DNA of 64,000 nucleotides. Origin: Parasphaerochaeta coccoides DSM 17374. GTDB taxonomy: Bacteria; Spirochaetota; Spirochaetia; Sphaerochaetales; Sphaerochaetaceae. Location of the stretch: contig NC_015436.1 of assembly GCF_000208385.1 (NCBI RefSeq), positions 2,163,297 through 2,227,296 on the forward strand. The letters are read 5' to 3'. The notes below the pieces were generated by a model. It did not search any database, had not been told where the DNA came from, and saw only the letters and a list, made by a program, of their open reading frames with translations. This document shows positions 61,861 through 64,000 of this stretch, piece after piece; within the stretch, counting starts at the first letter, position 1, and each line of letters begins with the position of its first letter. The position numbers and the translations under genes are program-made.

Positions 61861-63839
61861 ACGTCCAGGTTGGACACGTATGTCGCGTTTTCTTCAATGA
61901 AAACCCTGCGCGGCTCCACTTCCTCTCCCATGAGCATGGAAAAGACCTGGTCAGCTTCGATGGCGTCCTCCAGACAAACCTGCGTAATCATGCGGGTGTC
62001 AGGATTCATCGTAGTCTCCCACAGCTGGTCAGGGTTCATCTCTCCCAGACCTTTGTAACGCTGGATGGCGGCTTTGTTTCCATCGGGTCCGACATTGTTC
62101 TCTGTAAGGATTCGCACGCGGGCATCCTCGTCATACGCATAGGAAACACTCTTGCCGACCGTAATCTTATAAAGGGGAGGCATGGCAAAATAGACATAAC
62201 CCTTTTCAATCAGGGGTCTCATGTAACGGAAGAAGAATGTCAGCAACAATGTCCTGATATGCGAACCATCGACATCAGCATCAGCCATGATGATGACTTT
62301 GTGATATCGTACCTTCTCGGCATCAAAATGAGAACCCAAGCCAGCTCCCAGGCTGGCGATGACCGGCGTGAGCTTATCATTGTCCATGACCTTTTCTTCC
62401 CGCGCCTTCTCGACGTTGAGCATCTTGCCCCACAAAGGAAGGATTGCCTGACACTGGCGGTCGCGTCCCTGCTTGGCGCTCCCTCCTGCCGAATCTCCCT
62501 CGACAATGAAGATTTCACTCTTTGCCGGATCCTTTTCAGCGCAAGGAGCCAGTTTTCCGGGCAAGCCCAGTCCTTCAGCACTCTTACGCACCCGCGCACG
62601 GGCGTCACGGGCGGCCATGCGTGCCTTGGCTGCGCTCACGCATTTCTCCAGTATCATCTCCGTCACAGCCGGGAACTCATCAAAATAATTAGTCAGGTTT
62701 TCATAGACGACGGATGTCACAATGCCCTGGACCCGCTGGTTTCCCAGCTTCATCTTGGTCTGACCCTCGAACTGGGGATCAGGAATCTTGATGGACACAA
62801 TGGCGGTCAATCCCTCTCTCAGGTCATCGGTCGTCAACGGGTCGGTGAATTTCTTGGTGAGCTTGGCATTCTTTTTCAACTGCTCGTTCACCGCACGGGT
62901 CATGCCGCTCCTGAAACCTGAAAGATGCGTACCGCCTTCACGGGTATTGATGTTGTTGACGAAGGTATAGAGAATCTCATCGTACCGATCATTGTACTGA
63001 AGGGCTATGTCAATCTTCAGGTCATCCTTTTCTCTTTCAAAGAAAATAGGTTCAGGATGAATCGTCTTGTTGTTTTTGTTGAGATATTCAACAAAGCTCT
63101 TGATGCCGCCTTCAAAACAGAAATTCCGTTCCTTCTTCTCCTCTGTGCGCTCATCTCCGACGGAGATGGTGATGCCCTTGTTGAGGAACGCCAGCTCGCG
63201 GAAACGCTCCGCCAGGGTAGTGTAGCTGTACTCGTCGGTATCCATGATTGTCGTATCCGCCTTGAAGCGGACAATGGTCCCGGTACGGTCAGTCTGTCCT
63301 ATGACCTCCACGGGAGCATCAGGGATACCCTTGTGATATACCTGCCGGTAGACATTCGGCGCCCGATGAACCGTAACTTCCATCCATTCGGAAAGCGCAT
63401 TTACGACGGAAGAACCGACACCATGCAGGCCGCCGGACACCTTGTAAGAGCCTTTGTCGAACTTTCCTCCGGCGTGAAGCATAGTAAGGACGACTTCCAA
63501 TGTGCTCTTATTTTCCACGGGATGGATGTCCACGGGGATGCCGCGTCCATTGTCCTCGACCGTGATAATCTGGCCGGGTTCGATGGTTATGCGGATGTAA
63601 TCGCAATAACCGGCCATTGCCTCGTCTATGCTGTTGTCTACGATTTCATACACCAAGTGGTGCAGACCCTCGATTCCTGTGGAACCGATGTACATGCCAG
63701 GCCGCTTCCTGACGGCTTCAAGTCCTTTTAGGACCTGGATGCTATTGGCTGTATACTTCCTGGAACCTTCCGCGTCAGCCATGGGAGCATGATGGAGAGC
63801 TGGTTTTTTACCAGCTTCCCGCTGTTGGGTATCATCCAT
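61857..63839 (-). CDS. gyrB: DNA gyrase subunit B
   Basis: 660 residues. GHKL ATPase domain ([38 protein letters not shown]), transducer domain with QTKMKLGN, then TOPRIM ([28 protein letters not shown]) and the C-terminal [17 protein letters not shown]. An N-terminal extension of ~25 residues precedes the usual start, so a start at the internal Met ([10 protein letters not shown]) is possible. A candidate promoter lies at 63966-63994. Confidence 0.96.
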   Translation of the reverse strand: MDDTQQREAGKKPALHHAPMADAEGSRKYTANSIQVLKGLEAVRKRPGMYIGSTGIEGLHHLVYEIVDNSIDEAMAGYCDYIRITIEPGQIITVEDNGRGIPVDIHPVENKSTLEVVLTMLHAGGKFDKGSYKVSGGLHGVGSSVVNALSEWMEVTVHRAPNVYRQVYHKGIPDAPVEVIGQTDRTGTIVRFKADTTIMDTDEYSYTTLAERFRELAFLNKGITISVGDERTEEKKERNFCFEGGIKSFVEYLNKNNKTIHPEPIFFEREKDDLKIDIALQYNDRYDEILYTFVNNINTREGGTHLSGFRSGMTRAVNEQLKKNAKLTKKFTDPLTTDDLREGLTAIVSIKIPDPQFEGQTKMKLGNQRVQGIVTSVVYENLTNYFDEFPAVTEMILEKCVSAAKARMAARDARARVRKSAEGLGLPGKLAPCAEKDPAKSEIFIVEGDSAGGSAKQGRDRQCQAILPLWGKMLNVEKAREEKVMDNDKLTPVIASLGAGLGSHFDAEKVRYHKVIIMADADVDGSHIRTLLLTFFFRYMRPLIEKGYVYFAMPPLYKITVGKSVSYAYDEDARVRILTENNVGPDGNKAAIQRYKGLGEMNPDQLWETTMNPDTRMITQVCLEDAIEADQVFSMLMGEEVEPRRVFIEENATYVSNLDV

Positions 63840-63965
63840 TGATTCATCCTTATTACGTTATAAAATCCTCCTCCCGCGCTCCTTTTCCTGTACAGACGGA
63901 ATAAGTCCGCAAGCATGCGGGAGAGTCCCTTGCCCCCTGTTGGAGAACCAGGGAAAATCCTTGTA

Positions 63966-63994
63966 ATTGTATCATTTACCCATATAAAATGCAA
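63966..63994 (-). promoter_or_regulatory. candidate gyrBA promoter
   Basis: On the minus strand TTGCAT (63989-63994), a 17-bp spacer and TACAAT (63966-63971), about 127 bp before the gyrB ATG. The leader between holds nothing I recognise. Confidence 0.45.
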
Positions 63995-64000
63995 GGTTGT

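Noticed and set aside
63728..63994. 88-residue minus-strand frame at the window end
   Set aside because: It overlaps the start of gyrB in another frame and shows no family motif; the region looks like the gyrB leader and promoter.

Overview
The window is a chromosomal segment of about 50% GC from a Gram-negative-type bacterium. The best guess is a spirochaete (Spirochaetota, Sphaerochaeta/Treponema-like). This rests on the general character of the proteins, many lipoproteins, a dual cyclophilin-FKBP immunophilin and an alanine at the GyrA position equivalent to Ser83. No 16S gene is present, so the assignment is inference.

Layout. 1-4.7 kb: 3' part of a ROK regulator, a DUF4416 protein, a fused DAHP synthase-prephenate dehydratase and endonuclease III. 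4.8-8.1 kb: a large GLUG-repeat lipoprotein with four tandem 33-bp operator-like repeats upstream. 8.1-15.1 kb: small membrane and metal-site-like proteins, Pth, a giant GH13 protein and a DAACS-like transporter. 15.1-17.6 kb: fimbrillin/RCC1 lipoprotein locus A. 17.7-22.9 kb: aminopeptidase P, Lgt, a C-terminal processing protease and RsmE. 22.9-23.6 kb: tRNA cluster (all four serine families plus Arg-GCG) and SRP RNA. 23.7-25.6 kb: an IS607-type element with serine recombinase and TnpB. 26.4-31.1 kb: dnaX-recR, then a C39-like peptidase lipoprotein and a small lipoprotein. 31.2-40.7 kb: KduI/KduD, a DnaJ/TerB protein, a trehalase-like glycosidase, lipid kinase, MATE, NagA and PepD. 41.0-48.9 kb: fimbrillin/RCC1 loci B and C flanking plsC and a GltS-like transporter. 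49.0-57.7 kb: flavodiiron protein, YgjP-like, LysO, TraB-like, RadA, cyclophilin-FKBP, ParB and ParA. 57.8-63.8 kb: NifU-like protein, an origin-like intergenic region (three parS, three perfect DnaA boxes), GyrA and GyrB.

Most notable: loci A, B and C each encode a lipoprotein with a Bacteroidetes-type fimbrillin domain joined to an exactly seven-repeat RCC1 propeller. In each, the start codon that carries the good ribosome-binding site is followed at once by a long (AG)n microsatellite (26, 17 and 16 units). This is the layout of slipped-strand phase variation. In all three the start is presently out of frame and loss of one AG unit would put it in frame. A fourth lipoprotein gene (29139) has the same start context with an unexpanded tract and is in frame. 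These four genes and the GLUG lipoprotein gene share a 19-bp box, AATAATACCTTTGGGTAAT and variants, ending 95-101 bp before the start codon. In loci A-C it lies exactly 22 bp before a TATACT -10 element. Together they look like one surface-lipoprotein regulon, under common transcriptional control plus locus-specific translational switching.

Housekeeping genes show another pattern: several have a -35/-10 pair with 15-18 bp spacing whose -10 lies only 6-9 nt before the start codon, which implies leaderless mRNAs.
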